Shown piece by piece: positions 42,064 to 51,526 of a stretch of DNA of 64,000 nucleotides (within the stretch, counting starts at the first letter, position 1; each line of letters begins with the position of its first letter). Source of the stretch: CAYUVH01 sp964448135 (GTDB lineage: Bacteria > Verrucomicrobiota > Verrucomicrobiia > Limisphaerales > UBA8199). The notes below the pieces were generated by a model. The model worked only from the letters and a program-made list of their open reading frames with translations. It was not told the DNA's origin and ran no database searches. Both the position numbers and the translations under genes were made by a program. Where the stretch lies: NCBI GenBank assembly GCA_964448135.1, contig CAYUVH010000063.1, forward strand, positions 106,655 to 170,654, in the 5' to 3' direction.

Positions 42064-43338
42064 CTAAAAATTATAAGTCAGGTTCAAGCTTAAGATGTTG
42101 TTCAGGTATCCCTGGTCAGGCTGATTGGACGTGCGAAAATAAACTGAATACCCGACGGAACCGGAGAGTTTGCGTGAGAGGGTCCGGCCAACGTTGAAGG
42201 CGAGCGCGTATCGGTCAAAGATTTCCCCTGACCCAAACGCCTGGCTTCCATGCTGGAAATCAAAAGAGGCGGCCAGGGAATAGTCTTTGATAATATTCAG
42301 ACCCGCGGCGAGCCGCGCAAAATAAAGATCCAAGGTGCCACCGCCAAAAGCGAAGCTAAGGTTTCTTCCGGCGGCCAATGTATAATTCACATACTGGTTC
42401 AGCCGGTGCTGGAGTTCAATGTCTCCATACATGCCGGTGAGCGAGGAAGATCCCGGGAGCGCCTCTCCCAAAGGTCCGAAGACGGTATAACCTCCATGCA
42501 GGCGCATGTGAATGTATTCGGTCAACGGGCTGTCCACGAAGCCCCCGGCGTTCCATTGCAAGCCGTCTTGGAAAGGCACTCCCGGGGCGAGCGTATCGTA
42601 GTGAACCACGGCCGTGCCGAGCTCGAGCCCGGCAATGGTTTGCGGCTGAAGCTGATATCCGAGAGAGCCGGAAAAGACCTCTGCCTGGCCCGAGGGCTGG
42701 GAGGGGTTTCCCGTCAAAGTGACAAAGTTCTCATGATCAAAACCCAACTGAACGATAAACTTGTTCAGGTCCCACGTTCCGGAGACACCCACCACGTTTT
42801 GTAATTGCGCATAGTCTCCAGTGCCCGTCACGGTCGGGTTCTCAAGCGCGTTCTGCGTCACGTAAGCCCGGTCGTGGAAGTTGAACAGCCAATCGCCCAC
42901 CACCGCATCAAAAGACAGGGCGGTACCTGGCAGGAGGTAATAGCGGTTCAAATCGGGATGCAGGACATAAAACGAGTAGCCAACACCAAATCTGAGGTTC
43001 AGACTGTTATGTTCAGTCAGCGGCCAAACCATCTGGCCGTCCAGTTGCGGCCTGAAAATAACGTCCGCTTCCGGATCCGTCTGGCTCAGGTTGATGTTGT
43101 CGTTGAAATCAGTATATAAGCTTGAACCGAAGCGCCAACTGGTGTCGCCAACCTGAAGGTTGTAGTAGCCCACCGTCGAGGCGGCTTCCCGACGTTGTCT
43201 GGCTGCGTCCTCGCCGGCGAGGGACATTCTCACGGCTTCCTGCGCACTGCCCGCCGTGACAAAAAGCGCCAGAATCACGGCGCTTAAGAGGGCACCGCCG
43301 CAAGACCGCCTCCACTCCACGAGCGCTGCCGAGATCAT
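42064..43338 (-). CDS. Outer-membrane beta-barrel protein of the EPS operon
   Basis: 424 residues with a signal peptide (LLSAVILALFVTAGSAQEAV). Alternating amphipathic strands run to the C-terminal phenylalanine (NNILSLNLTYNF), the classic last strand of an outer-membrane barrel: WRFGSSLYTDFNDNINLSQ, LNLRFGVGYSFYVL and AFNVGRTLSRKLSGSVGYSV. It resembles barrel proteins encoded in exopolysaccharide loci of Verrucomicrobiota and Planctomycetota. It probably forms the outer-membrane exit pore together with the Wza-like protein. Its start overlaps the FkbM gene by four bases. Confidence 0.75.
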   Translation of the reverse strand: MISAALVEWRRSCGGALLSAVILALFVTAGSAQEAVRMSLAGEDAARQRREAASTVGYYNLQVGDTSWRFGSSLYTDFNDNINLSQTDPEADVIFRPQLDGQMVWPLTEHNSLNLRFGVGYSFYVLHPDLNRYYLLPGTALSFDAVVGDWLFNFHDRAYVTQNALENPTVTGTGDYAQLQNVVGVSGTWDLNKFIVQLGFDHENFVTLTGNPSQPSGQAEVFSGSLGYQLQPQTIAGLELGTAVVHYDTLAPGVPFQDGLQWNAGGFVDSPLTEYIHMRLHGGYTVFGPLGEALPGSSSLTGMYGDIELQHRLNQYVNYTLAAGRNLSFAFGGGTLDLYFARLAAGLNIIKDYSLAASFDFQHGSQAFGSGEIFDRYALAFNVGRTLSRKLSGSVGYSVYFRTSNQPDQGYLNNILSLNLTYNF

Positions 43339-44090
43339 GGAGAAGTTTCCCTCTCTTCGCCGGGCAAACGACGAGAACCTTTAAAGTAACCATTGACCCC
43401 ATCGTAAGCCACCATCACGAATCCCTTGCCCGTGAGAAAACCGTATTCAGGACAGTTCCGAGTTGCTCCGAACCGGAACGAGTGCATTTCAACCACGACA
43501 ATCGAGGGCCAGTATCGGTTCCAATCGAGCGACTGGAGCACCTGGAGATCGTGCCCCTCGACATCAACGACCAGCAAGTCAAAGTTGTTGCTCATGCCCA
43601 CCGAATCAAGAATGCTGGTCAGAGTTCGCGGCTGCAGGAAGCGCTCCCCGGCCAGTTGGACCCCTTTGGGCGTTACGAGGGAATCCCCGGCCACGCGTGA
43701 AAACGCCGGATTGTCAAATTCGGAAAACTTCAGTGGTTCGCCCTGGTCGGACACCAGAGCTTCAACGGTACGGTCAAAAGGCCTGGTTTCACGATGGCGC
43801 CTGATCATTTCCGGATTTGCGTCTATGGTCACACCCCGCCAGCCTTGTTTGTAGAGAGCGAAGGTATTCGACCCACGAATGGGCTCATTTGCTCCCACTT
43901 CCACAAAACTGCCGGGCTTTCGCGTAGGCAACAGGCATGCAAGTATCCGATCCTCCCCAAATTGCGAATACGACACGGCCGCCAATGGGTCCAGAAGTCT
44001 CAGGCAGATGCGCGTAATCGCGCAGGCAATGAATCTTGGTAATCCAAAACTCCGCCGGTACGCCGCCACATCCTCACGCAGGTAACTCAT
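43335..44090 (-). CDS. FkbM-family SAM-dependent methyltransferase
   Basis: 251 residues. GSFVEVGANEPIRGSNTFAL is the SAM-binding motif I, GVTIDANPEMIRRHRE motif II, and FDLLVVDVEGHDLQVLQSL the conserved FkbM D-x-E-G segment. It would methylate sugar hydroxyls of the polysaccharide or a linked lipid; the acceptor is unknown. Four-base overlaps at both ends (with GT61 upstream and the barrel gene downstream) show it is translated as part of the EPS operon. Confidence 0.85.
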   Translation of the reverse strand: MSYLREDVAAYRRSFGLPRFIACAITRICLRLLDPLAAVSYSQFGEDRILACLLPTRKPGSFVEVGANEPIRGSNTFALYKQGWRGVTIDANPEMIRRHRETRPFDRTVEALVSDQGEPLKFSEFDNPAFSRVAGDSLVTPKGVQLAGERFLQPRTLTSILDSVGMSNNFDLLVVDVEGHDLQVLQSLDWNRYWPSIVVVEMHSFRFGATRNCPEYGFLTGKGFVMVAYDGVNGYFKGSRRLPGEERETSP

Positions 44091-45394
44091 GGAGACGCCG
44101 ACCCAGTGCGAGCAGGCTGTCCGTCAGAGCCGCCGCAGGGCGGCAGACAATCCTTGCCGGCGATTTGGTCCACTCTCTCCTGACAACGCTCCCGCAGCCA
44201 ACTCTCCACATGCTCAAGTGGAACGCAAATGTCGGGCTCCATATATCCCGAAGCAGAGGCGACCTCGTCGCAACTGACATACGTGTAGTCCAGTTCCCTG
44301 GCCTGGCACAAGGACCAATAGCACACGCTGCCGCGCGGGACATTTCGTCCAATGAGCTCGAGAACGTGGCAATTGCCGGCAGGGACAAAAAGGAGATTGG
44401 TCAGACCCGCTCCGTGAGGAGCCACGACCATATCGGCCCGAGAAAAAAGTTCCGCCTGGGCCGCAAGATCAAGGCCCTCGCAAAAAACGGTTTCAAATCC
44501 TGATGCTTCCAGCAGCTTCAGCAGCAGATTCTCATTGACGACCTTCCGCCGCGCAGCGTCGGCTCGTGACACGTAAATCCTCCGGCCCGCGCCAACCGGC
44601 GTCTTCGCCAACAGGGCACCGCACAGGCGCTCAGAAAGCCAGTTCGTAACCCGACGCAAGTGAAAACCCGACGGCATAATCGGTGGTGCGTACCACAAAT
44701 CGGCAAGCTGAACAAAATCGCCCGGTTGGATCTGTACCAGGTTTTGAGCGGGCACACCGAACGCTGCAAGCGCCTCAAGCTGCGTCGGCGTGGTCTTCGT
44801 CGAAACAAGGTATTTCGTTTCCGGGGGTAGCGCGTCAATGACTTCATACAGCCGGTACAACGTGTCGGTCAGCCAGTGATAATATGCACCAGGACCAAAC
44901 CCGATAAGGGGAAAGACCGGTCCTTCGATGATACGCGGCTTTGCTTTGCGCCTGTAATATCCTGGCTGGTTCACGACATACTCGCGCCAAAAGAAATGAT
45001 GTTCCAAAAGCACGGAGCCATCCGCCAGAAACAGCAATCCTTCGTCCCCTTCCAGCCTGGCGTTGCCAAGACGCGCCAAATATCTGTCGAAAACTGGGGC
45101 GCGGCGATGGGCGGCAAAGTGGGAGTGCGCCTCCCCCCCAAGACAGGCTGGCAGGGTGTGTTCGACCGGCGGAAGATTCTGCCACATGATCTTCTCCACG
45201 CGAAACCCCTGGGAACCGGAACCGCCTCTCAACAAACTCTCCTCCCGCAACGGTGGCCTCTGACCGAGTTTCCGCTTCACCCAGCGAATCATTTTGAACC
45301 GAAGGCGGCGAACCGGCAGCAGACAATCCCAAATCACCGTGGTTATATCCCGCACGGCCTTGCGCCGGCCATCCTTTGTTGGCGTGCTACTCAC
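44087..45394 (-). CDS. Glycosyltransferase family 61 protein
   Basis: 435 residues. FPLIGFGPGAYYHWLTDTLY and LPPETKYLVSTKTTPTQLEA lie in the first half. RRIYVSRADAARRKVVNENL and DMVVAPHGAGLTNLLFVPAG, then CHVLELIGRNVPRGSVCYW, give the GT61 (DUF563) catalytic core. It would transfer a sugar (xylose or GlcNAc in known members) to the growing polysaccharide in the cytoplasm. It is the first gene of the six-gene EPS operon; its start faces a 1-kb non-coding region that should carry the operon promoter. Confidence 0.83.
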   Translation of the reverse strand: MSSTPTKDGRRKAVRDITTVIWDCLLPVRRLRFKMIRWVKRKLGQRPPLREESLLRGGSGSQGFRVEKIMWQNLPPVEHTLPACLGGEAHSHFAAHRRAPVFDRYLARLGNARLEGDEGLLFLADGSVLLEHHFFWREYVVNQPGYYRRKAKPRIIEGPVFPLIGFGPGAYYHWLTDTLYRLYEVIDALPPETKYLVSTKTTPTQLEALAAFGVPAQNLVQIQPGDFVQLADLWYAPPIMPSGFHLRRVTNWLSERLCGALLAKTPVGAGRRIYVSRADAARRKVVNENLLLKLLEASGFETVFCEGLDLAAQAELFSRADMVVAPHGAGLTNLLFVPAGNCHVLELIGRNVPRGSVCYWSLCQARELDYTYVSCDEVASASGYMEPDICVPLEHVESWLRERCQERVDQIAGKDCLPPCGGSDGQPARTGSASP

Positions 45395-45706
45395 GGCCGA
45401 TTTTCAGCAAGACCCTCTAGCTCAGCTTCAGATGAAAGACGGGCAACCTTTAATTTTGCCATGCTGCCAGCAATAAAAAAATGGAGGTTGGTTTGCACTG
45501 AGTTTAAACATGCTGTGCGTGAAGCGTGGAAGTGTCAAGTGATGGATGGCTATCGCCGGGCGGCGACTGCGGGAGCGGGAGAGCGACATGAATGAGCATG
45601 AGTGGTGAGCGGCAGTTCGCGGCCGCGGCGGGAATGGCTTACAAACTGATTCGCTGGAGCCGACGCCGGGCACTTCAGGACAGTACCGCCAGATGCGAAG
45701 GAGTTT

Positions 45707-45745
45707 CCTCTCCCCGGCCCTCTCCTCCAAGGGAGGAGAGGGAGA
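45707..45745. repeat. REP-like palindromic hairpin
   Basis: CCCTCTCCTCC (45718-45728) and GGAGGAGAGGG (45732-45742) form a perfect 11-bp stem with loop AAG. CCTCTCCCCGG precedes it and AGAAAA follows. The pattern resembles repetitive extragenic palindromes scattered in many genomes. Confidence 0.5.
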
Positions 45746-45853
45746 AAAGCCGAAACATGGCGTTATCGCCAAGCGGCGCCCGTCGGCACCTTCCCAACCA
45801 CTGCCCAGACTTTAGCCTTGCCCCGATGTGTGTTGATCGAAGAAATACAGCGT

Positions 45854-46207
45854 ATGGACAAACGCTGGCCACGGTTTCCGTTCCAAGCTTGCTGCTTCAC
45901 AGCACTGTGCCCCTTCGCCAGCCGGCCCTTGGAAGCCCAACCCGCTGCCACGGTAACCACCACCGACTCAAACCCGGCGAAGGCCCCGACCGGGCCCAGG
46001 CCGGACCCGGCCGAAATGAAAAAGTTTCGCGCGCGCAACGATGCCCTGCTCAAAATCCTCCGCACGCCACCGGTCAACCGGGATGCCTTCGAAAACGGCG
46101 CGCGGGATTTGATCCGCGATTTGATACGAGCGAAGGAAGCCGGATCTTTCAGCAAACTGAAACAGGTGGCGGAATATTTTTGCCCTCCTCCCTTTCGCCT
46201 GGCCTGA
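45854..46207 (+). CDS. Possible small hypothetical protein
   Basis: 117 residues from ATG 45854. It has a weakly hydrophobic start (FPFQACCFTALCPFASRPLE), an Ala/Pro/Thr linker, and a helical, basic second half (MKKFRARNDALLKILRTPPV, ARDLIRDLIRAKEAGSFSKL) whose codons favour G/C in the third position, as in real genes here. No family is recognised, and no ribosome site or partner supports it. It may be a degraded lipoprotein or a chance frame. Confidence 0.3.
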   Translation: MDKRWPRFPFQACCFTALCPFASRPLEAQPAATVTTTDSNPAKAPTGPRPDPAEMKKFRARNDALLKILRTPPVNRDAFENGARDLIRDLIRAKEAGSFSKLKQVAEYFCPPPFRLA

Positions 46208-46436
46208 AGGCGTCCATTCGTGAAAGCTCTCCCGAAAGCACCTGCTCGCGAAGAATTTTACGGGCGGGAGAAGCGAAAAATCCTCGCCGCAGCCTTGCCT
46301 TCCGCGCTCCACGCTTGACACCCACCCGCTTCACGTCATTCTATTTCCGGAGGGATTTCTCGCCCGGGGATCGCCGCTTGATTGAGCCGATTTCTTTCGC
46401 GGGCACAACCAGGGAAATTCAAAGCGACCAAAAACT

Positions 46437-48605
46437 ATGCCGAGCACGCCAGCCAACCCTTTTGGGGAAGCCGAAGCGGTCCCTCTTTTGTCCATTATGA
46501 CTTTTGCTTCCACCGGTCCCACTGGTCTCACCAGTCCCACCCCTCGCCAAAGAACGCTAAAAGGACGCTCAAAGGACGGCAAAGGGACGCCAAAAGAACA
46601 CTCAAAGGACGCTAAAGACGCCAAAGGGACAACTCCTTCAAACAATCCTTTCCTCCCCTCCCGCGGTCAAACCAAGTCAAGCCAAGTCAAGGTTTGGTCC
46701 AACCACCAGTCAAACCAAAAAACCCAGCAATCAACCCTCGTCAAACCTGGTCAAACCAAAAAAATAGGGGGCCCCAAACTGCGAATCACGACCAGCCTGG
46801 CCTTCTGTGCCATCGGGCTGTTCCTCACTTCCTGCGCCAACCCTCGTAACCCCGCGACACCGCCTCATTCCCCCTGTGATTTCGACGTCCAATCCTTTGG
46901 CGCAAAAGCGGACGCGATCCAACTCATCGCCACCACCTTCGCCGGAACTAATTACGTCCGGCTGAATTCACCGCCAGCAGCGGCACCAACATCCGGCGCC
47001 GTCATCGAATTATTCGGCGCCGGCACGGCCACCAGCCACGGCTGCCACGAAGACCTGATCGCCCGCATCGAAAAGGTTTCCGAAAGCACAAATCTCTGGA
47101 TCTCCACCTCGCCCACAGTTTCCAGTCAGACCGATTGCACCATCGGCACCGACAACGCCCATGCGTTCCAGGCCGCCGTCCGCGCCGCGCAAGGCCAGAC
47201 GAACACCGCCGTTTACGTTCCGCCCGGCAAATACCTGCTCATGCCCACCGGCATCGGGTCCCGCGCCAACACCGTCAGTGCCGCCGTCACAATCACCGCT
47301 AGCGTTCGCTTCCGCGCCGACGATCCCGAACGCACCATCCTCCTCGGCAACGGCGCATGGCAACTCTGTGGCCGCGACCGCCCGACCTGCCAGCGTGGAA
47401 CCCTCTTCGCCATCCAGGGTCCCATGCGCGCCGCTCACGAGTCGGCCATCTTCGAAAACCTCTCTTTCGACGGCGGCGTCCGCCACGGCCTGCTGACCAC
47501 CAACGGCGCGGCCGGCTTCACCGCCGATGGTTTTCCGGGCTCCATCATTGATGGCTGGGGCTGGGATTGGACCCACGGTTCGCATCTCGACTGCGGCCAG
47601 GCGCCGCTACCGGCATTGCAGGTGTTTCAAAATTGCCAGTTTCGTCACTGGCGCGGGGAAATCCTCAAGAGCGTTACCTCGCGAAATGACGGGCTGATCG
47701 TCGTCAACCGTTGCAAATTCGAGGACAGCAATGCCTCGGGATTCAACTTCACATTTACCCATCGCATCGAGGACTGCCGCTTCGACCGGCTGCGGATGGC
47801 CATGGAGTTTTACGAGGGCTACTCGCAGGGCACGAGCCGCTTCATTCGCAACACGTGCACGAACCTGCCCCACGCGATTTCCCTCGTCGGCGCACTGACG
47901 GAGAATTCCGTATCCGCCTACGAAATCCTCAGCAATCGCTTTGACATGCCCGACGGTTCACTGTGCATCCAGGCAAGTCCCGTGAAGAACCTGACCATGG
48001 CCGGAAATGAAATCCATGGCGGACTGGGCGCTTTCTGGGTCACTTCCGCCGGCTACCAGGGCACCGATTGCAACCGCAACCTGCTCATCGAAGCGAATAC
48101 CTTCATCGGTAACTACCGCCCTCTGGCACTGAACGGCAGCGGCGACAACCGCTCGGTGGACGTCCTCATCGCTTCCAACCGCGCCGAGGCGTGCAACCTT
48201 TTCCTGTGCGGCTATGGATGGTCTTCGAATGTGCTAGTGCGTGCAAACATCGCAAATGCGGCAATTTCTTCCGTCGAACAATCCGGCCAGTGGTTTACAG
48301 ACGATGGCAGCAACCGTTGGCCACCTCACCCGGTGAGCTTCACCGACCCGCACCACCGGACAAACACACTCAGTTACGCGAACGGTTCCCGGCAGCAAAT
48401 CCTTTCCAGTCTGGAACAGGAAGTCGTCTGCATAGTGGATGCCTCCATTCCCAAGATTCCTGTCGGCGCGCGGCTCCAGCTCGTCATCAAAACAGAGCGG
48501 TCGGGCGGAGTATCGCTGGCGTCGCAAGGGAAGCCAATCGCCAACGACCTCCGGAACACCGAGCTTGAGTTGCAATGGGATGGAAAAGGCTGGTCGAAGA
48601 ATTAA
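46437..48605 (+). CDS. Pectin-lyase-fold (right-handed beta-helix) lipoprotein
   Basis: The frame opens at ATG 46437, but the first 114 codons are tandem repeats. The protein proper begins near KLRITTSLAFCAIGLFLTSC, a lipoprotein signal whose Cys is the lipidation site. The only start-like codon there is CTG at 46779, with AGGGGG eight bases upstream; otherwise translation starts at 46437 or 46497 with an odd repeat-coded leader. About 600 residues follow, beginning CDFDVQSFGAKADAIQ. Stacked turns (FENLSFDGGVRHGLL, VNRCKFEDSNASGFNF, IEDCRFDRLRMAMEF, LTMAGNEIHGGLGAFW) match pectate-lyase-3/beta-helix proteins. It probably acts on, or binds, polysaccharide at the cell surface. Confidence 0.7.
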   Translation: MPSTPANPFGEAEAVPLLSIMTFASTGPTGLTSPTPRQRTLKGRSKDGKGTPKEHSKDAKDAKGTTPSNNPFLPSRGQTKSSQVKVWSNHQSNQKTQQSTLVKPGQTKKIGGPKLRITTSLAFCAIGLFLTSCANPRNPATPPHSPCDFDVQSFGAKADAIQLIATTFAGTNYVRLNSPPAAAPTSGAVIELFGAGTATSHGCHEDLIARIEKVSESTNLWISTSPTVSSQTDCTIGTDNAHAFQAAVRAAQGQTNTAVYVPPGKYLLMPTGIGSRANTVSAAVTITASVRFRADDPERTILLGNGAWQLCGRDRPTCQRGTLFAIQGPMRAAHESAIFENLSFDGGVRHGLLTTNGAAGFTADGFPGSIIDGWGWDWTHGSHLDCGQAPLPALQVFQNCQFRHWRGEILKSVTSRNDGLIVVNRCKFEDSNASGFNFTFTHRIEDCRFDRLRMAMEFYEGYSQGTSRFIRNTCTNLPHAISLVGALTENSVSAYEILSNRFDMPDGSLCIQASPVKNLTMAGNEIHGGLGAFWVTSAGYQGTDCNRNLLIEANTFIGNYRPLALNGSGDNRSVDVLIASNRAEACNLFLCGYGWSSNVLVRANIANAAISSVEQSGQWFTDDGSNRWPPHPVSFTDPHHRTNTLSYANGSRQQILSSLEQEVVCIVDASIPKIPVGARLQLVIKTERSGGVSLASQGKPIANDLRNTELELQWDGKGWSKN
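46500..46640 (+). repeat. Two degenerate tandem-repeat blocks
   Basis: 46511-46542 repeats GGTC(C/T)CAC-type units (CCGGTCCCACTGGTCTCACCAGTCCC). 46550-46631 repeats an 11-bp unit close to AAAGGACGCTC about seven times (AAGGACGCTC, AAGGACGGC, AAGGGACGCC, AAGGACGCTA, ...). They lead directly into repeat copy B. The sequence stays open in one frame but encodes only low-complexity Lys/Gly/Ser residues. Confidence 0.5.
46665..46776 (+). repeat. Core-plus-tandem-unit intergenic element, copy B
   Basis: Left units GGTCAAACCAA, GTCAAGCCAA, GTCAAGG and GTCAAACC. Core AAACCCAGCAATCA (GCAATCA at 46727-46733), six bases (ACCCTC), then GTCAAACCTG and GTCAAACC, an A-run and TAGGGGGCCCCA. Same plan as copies A (1741-1880) and C (63010-63121). 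It lies immediately before the lipoprotein signal of the pectin-lyase-like protein. Confidence 0.6.
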
Positions 48606-48722
48606 AAGGGCGAGACTCATCCACACTGACTCGATGGAATTTATTGAGTAACCGCTCAAATATCGATATTTGGCCGCTCCGTTTCTTGCCCGCACCACCG
48701 CATCACACTATCTTGTTCGGCT

Positions 48723-51446
48723 GTGTGGCTAGCTCGAAATCTGCTCGGGGGAGTTTTACTTTCTCTCCTGGCGGTTTCACCCGTGCTGGCCGGCTCCGTT
48801 GTCACTATTAATGAGGACAACGTCATGGTCCTCAACGGCCGCAAGGTTTTCCCCATCGGCCTCTCGCCTGGGCCGCCCAACAACAGCCTCACCACCAGTG
48901 GCAATGATTCCTTGCAGGAGTTTCGCAATGCCGGCGCTCTCTTCTTCCGCATCAACCAGACGAACAACTGGAACGCCGCGCTGATCAACTACCAGCAGAC
49001 CGCGCTTGATTGGGCCGCCGCGCACGACATGTATCTCTGGCTCAATCTCCGCGAACTCTCGCAGTTCCCCATCACCAGCACGAACACCGCCGCGAGTCTC
49101 CGCAACATTGTGGACACCTTTCGCGACCATCCGGCGCTCGGCGTCTGGAAAAACTACGACGAAGCCTGGTGGGGCGGCGTCAGCGTCTCGAACCTCCTCA
49201 ACGGCTACAACGTAATCAAACAGGAAGACACGAACCATCCGGTCGTTCAGACGCACGCTCCACGCGGCTACGTGTCCGATCTCCAGCCTTACAATGTTGC
49301 CGCCGACGTTCTCGCCGTGGACATCTATCCCGTCGCGGCCACGCCGCCTTCGAATCCGCCGCCCACGAATTCCAACATCAGTGTCGTAGGCGACTGGACG
49401 CTCGAACTGGGCGAGGTCGCCGCCGGCCAGAAACAATTCTGGCTCATCGAACAAATCGCCTTCAGCGGGACGACGCCGCCGAGCAAAACACTCGTTTATC
49501 CCACATTTACACAGTCCCGCTACATGGCTTACCAGGCGATCATTGACGGCACGCGCGGCCTGATGTTCTTCGGCGGCAACATCGCCAACACGCTGAGCAA
49601 CCAGGACGTGGTCGTGGGTTGGAACTGGTCGTTCTGGAACTCCACCCTCCGCCGGGTCGTGCGCGAACTCGGCGATCACAGTCTGCTTGCCGATGCACTG
49701 GTGGTCTCAAATTCCGCCCTACCGATCACGATCACAGGCAGTTCCGCGCCGGACTTGGAATACTGCGTCCGCGAAGTGCCACCCTACCTCTACATTCTCG
49801 CCAGCAAACGCGAAGGCACGAATGCCACCGTCACCTTCAGCGGCCTGCCCGGTTGGGCGGGCGTGGGCGATGTGCTGTACGAAACCAACCGCACGGTGAC
49901 GGCCACCGCCGGCGAATTCACTGATACGTTCGTTCCGTTTGACGTGCACGTGTACCGGTTTGCCCAAAGCAATCAAACCGTGCGAATCCTGTATCCGCCA
50001 CAAAACCAGACCAACTATCCCGGCACCGTCGCCAGCTTTTTTGTCTCGGCGGACGGAACCGGCCCCCTGGCCTACCAATGGCGCAAGAACGGGATCACGG
50101 TCACGAACGGAGGCAATGCTTCCGGCGCCACCACCGCCAGCCTGGTTATTTCCAATGTCACGGTCGCGGACGTCGGGAATTACGACGTCATTGTTTCCGG
50201 CATCGGCGCGGCCACGAGCGCCCCCGTGGCCCGGTTGGTGGTGACGAATCTTTCGCCCGAGATTGTCATTCGACCGCAAAGCATCACCAACCCCGTCGGC
50301 ACGGTGGCTTATTTCAGTGTTTCGGCGGTGGGCACGGGCACGCTGAGTTACCAGTGGCGAAAGAACGGCTTGAACCTTGCGAATACCGGGAATGTCAGCG
50401 GTGCGACTACCAACGTCCTGGCGCTCTCAGGCGTCAGCCCGTCGGACGTTGCAAACTACGAGGTCGTGGTGAGCGGTTTCGGCAGCACGACCAGCGCGCC
50501 GGCTGCGTCGCTCGTCGTGGTGACACAATCACTGCTGTTCTACGAACCCTTCGCTTACACGAACATCGGCGGCCTGGTCAGTTCCAATAACCCGGCGGAT
50601 TGGGCCTTCAACGGCGCGGGCAGCGACGATCTCGGCGTCACCACGGGCAGCCTTTCGTATCCGGGATTGGCGGCGCCCATCGGCAACAGTGCCACCAATG
50701 GTGGGCCTGGACTCGGAGCCCGTCGTATCTGGGATTATGCTGTGAACACCGGCGTCCTCTATTTCTCTGCGCTGCTGCGCGTCAACAGCCTCGGTTACCC
50801 TACCTGGAACAGCGGCTCCGGCCAAATCGGAGCTCTCACCGCGACGGATAACCAATCATTTCGCCTCGCGGTGATGATCAAATCAAATTCCCCGACGGGA
50901 TATGTGCTGGGATTACAAAAAGGCGGCACGGGCGCTTTTACGACATTTGCAACGAATGAGTTTCACGCGGGCGACACGCTGTTCCTCGCGGGCAGATATG
51001 ATTTCACGGTCTCACCCAATTCGATCGCGCTCTGGATCAATCCCGGCTCGACGAATTTCGGAGCGACGAACGCGCCGGCCACCGTGCTCACCAACAACGG
51101 CGGCACGGACGGCTTCACCATCGACCGCATCAACCTGCGCCAAAATACGGCCGCCAGCGTGCCGGCCAACGTGCAATGGGACGAGCTGCGTAGCGGATTC
51201 ACCTGGGCATCGGTGACGCCACCGGCTTTGCCCTCGCTCACCAGCCTCAAACACTTCACCAATGGAACATTCCAGTTCACCTATACCAACGTGACCGCGC
51301 TGAGTTACAGCGTTTATGCCTCCACGAATCTCACGCAATGGTCCCCCATCGGGACGGCCTCATTGATCTCGAACGGCCTCTATCAATTCGCCGATCCGTC
51401 GGCCAGCAACAAGCCGCGGCGCTTTTACCAACTCCGCTCGCCTTGA
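48723..51446 (+). CDS. Secreted glycosidase-like protein with Ig-like and LamG-like domains
   Basis: 907 residues from a GTG at 48723 that precedes a signal peptide (LLGGVLLSLLAVSPVLAGSV). Residues about 25-415 look like a TIM-barrel hydrolase: GRKVFPIGLSPGPPNN, ALGVWKNYDEAWWGG, DVLAVDIYPVAA and QFWLIEQIAFSG, with candidate acidic residues in DEAWW and IEQ. Two Ig-like domains follow (about 420-510 and 513-600), each with LAYQWRKNG- or LSYQWRKNG-type cores. A lectin-like jelly-roll (about 602-830) comes next. The last 60 residues form the shared module ending RRFYQLRSP. Probably an extracellular carbohydrate-binding or degrading enzyme. Confidence 0.75.
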   Translation: MWLARNLLGGVLLSLLAVSPVLAGSVVTINEDNVMVLNGRKVFPIGLSPGPPNNSLTTSGNDSLQEFRNAGALFFRINQTNNWNAALINYQQTALDWAAAHDMYLWLNLRELSQFPITSTNTAASLRNIVDTFRDHPALGVWKNYDEAWWGGVSVSNLLNGYNVIKQEDTNHPVVQTHAPRGYVSDLQPYNVAADVLAVDIYPVAATPPSNPPPTNSNISVVGDWTLELGEVAAGQKQFWLIEQIAFSGTTPPSKTLVYPTFTQSRYMAYQAIIDGTRGLMFFGGNIANTLSNQDVVVGWNWSFWNSTLRRVVRELGDHSLLADALVVSNSALPITITGSSAPDLEYCVREVPPYLYILASKREGTNATVTFSGLPGWAGVGDVLYETNRTVTATAGEFTDTFVPFDVHVYRFAQSNQTVRILYPPQNQTNYPGTVASFFVSADGTGPLAYQWRKNGITVTNGGNASGATTASLVISNVTVADVGNYDVIVSGIGAATSAPVARLVVTNLSPEIVIRPQSITNPVGTVAYFSVSAVGTGTLSYQWRKNGLNLANTGNVSGATTNVLALSGVSPSDVANYEVVVSGFGSTTSAPAASLVVVTQSLLFYEPFAYTNIGGLVSSNNPADWAFNGAGSDDLGVTTGSLSYPGLAAPIGNSATNGGPGLGARRIWDYAVNTGVLYFSALLRVNSLGYPTWNSGSGQIGALTATDNQSFRLAVMIKSNSPTGYVLGLQKGGTGAFTTFATNEFHAGDTLFLAGRYDFTVSPNSIALWINPGSTNFGATNAPATVLTNNGGTDGFTIDRINLRQNTAASVPANVQWDELRSGFTWASVTPPALPSLTSLKHFTNGTFQFTYTNVTALSYSVYASTNLTQWSPIGTASLISNGLYQFADPSASNKPRRFYQLRSP

Positions 51447-51526
51447 GCGGCGATGGTCGTCCGAACGCGAATAACCCATCCTGATTTTCCGCTGGGCAGA
51501 CCCGTTTAGCCGACTAAACTTTGTTC

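Larger units (their letters stand above)
45395..46436. other. Sparse 1-kb interval upstream of the EPS operon
   Basis: It holds the probable promoter of the minus-strand EPS operon, a perfect 11-bp hairpin repeat (45718-45742) and one possible small gene (45854-46207). From 45395 to 45700 I find no coding pattern. An A-run (AATAAAAAAATGG, near 45473) is the only AT-rich spot. Confidence 0.5.
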
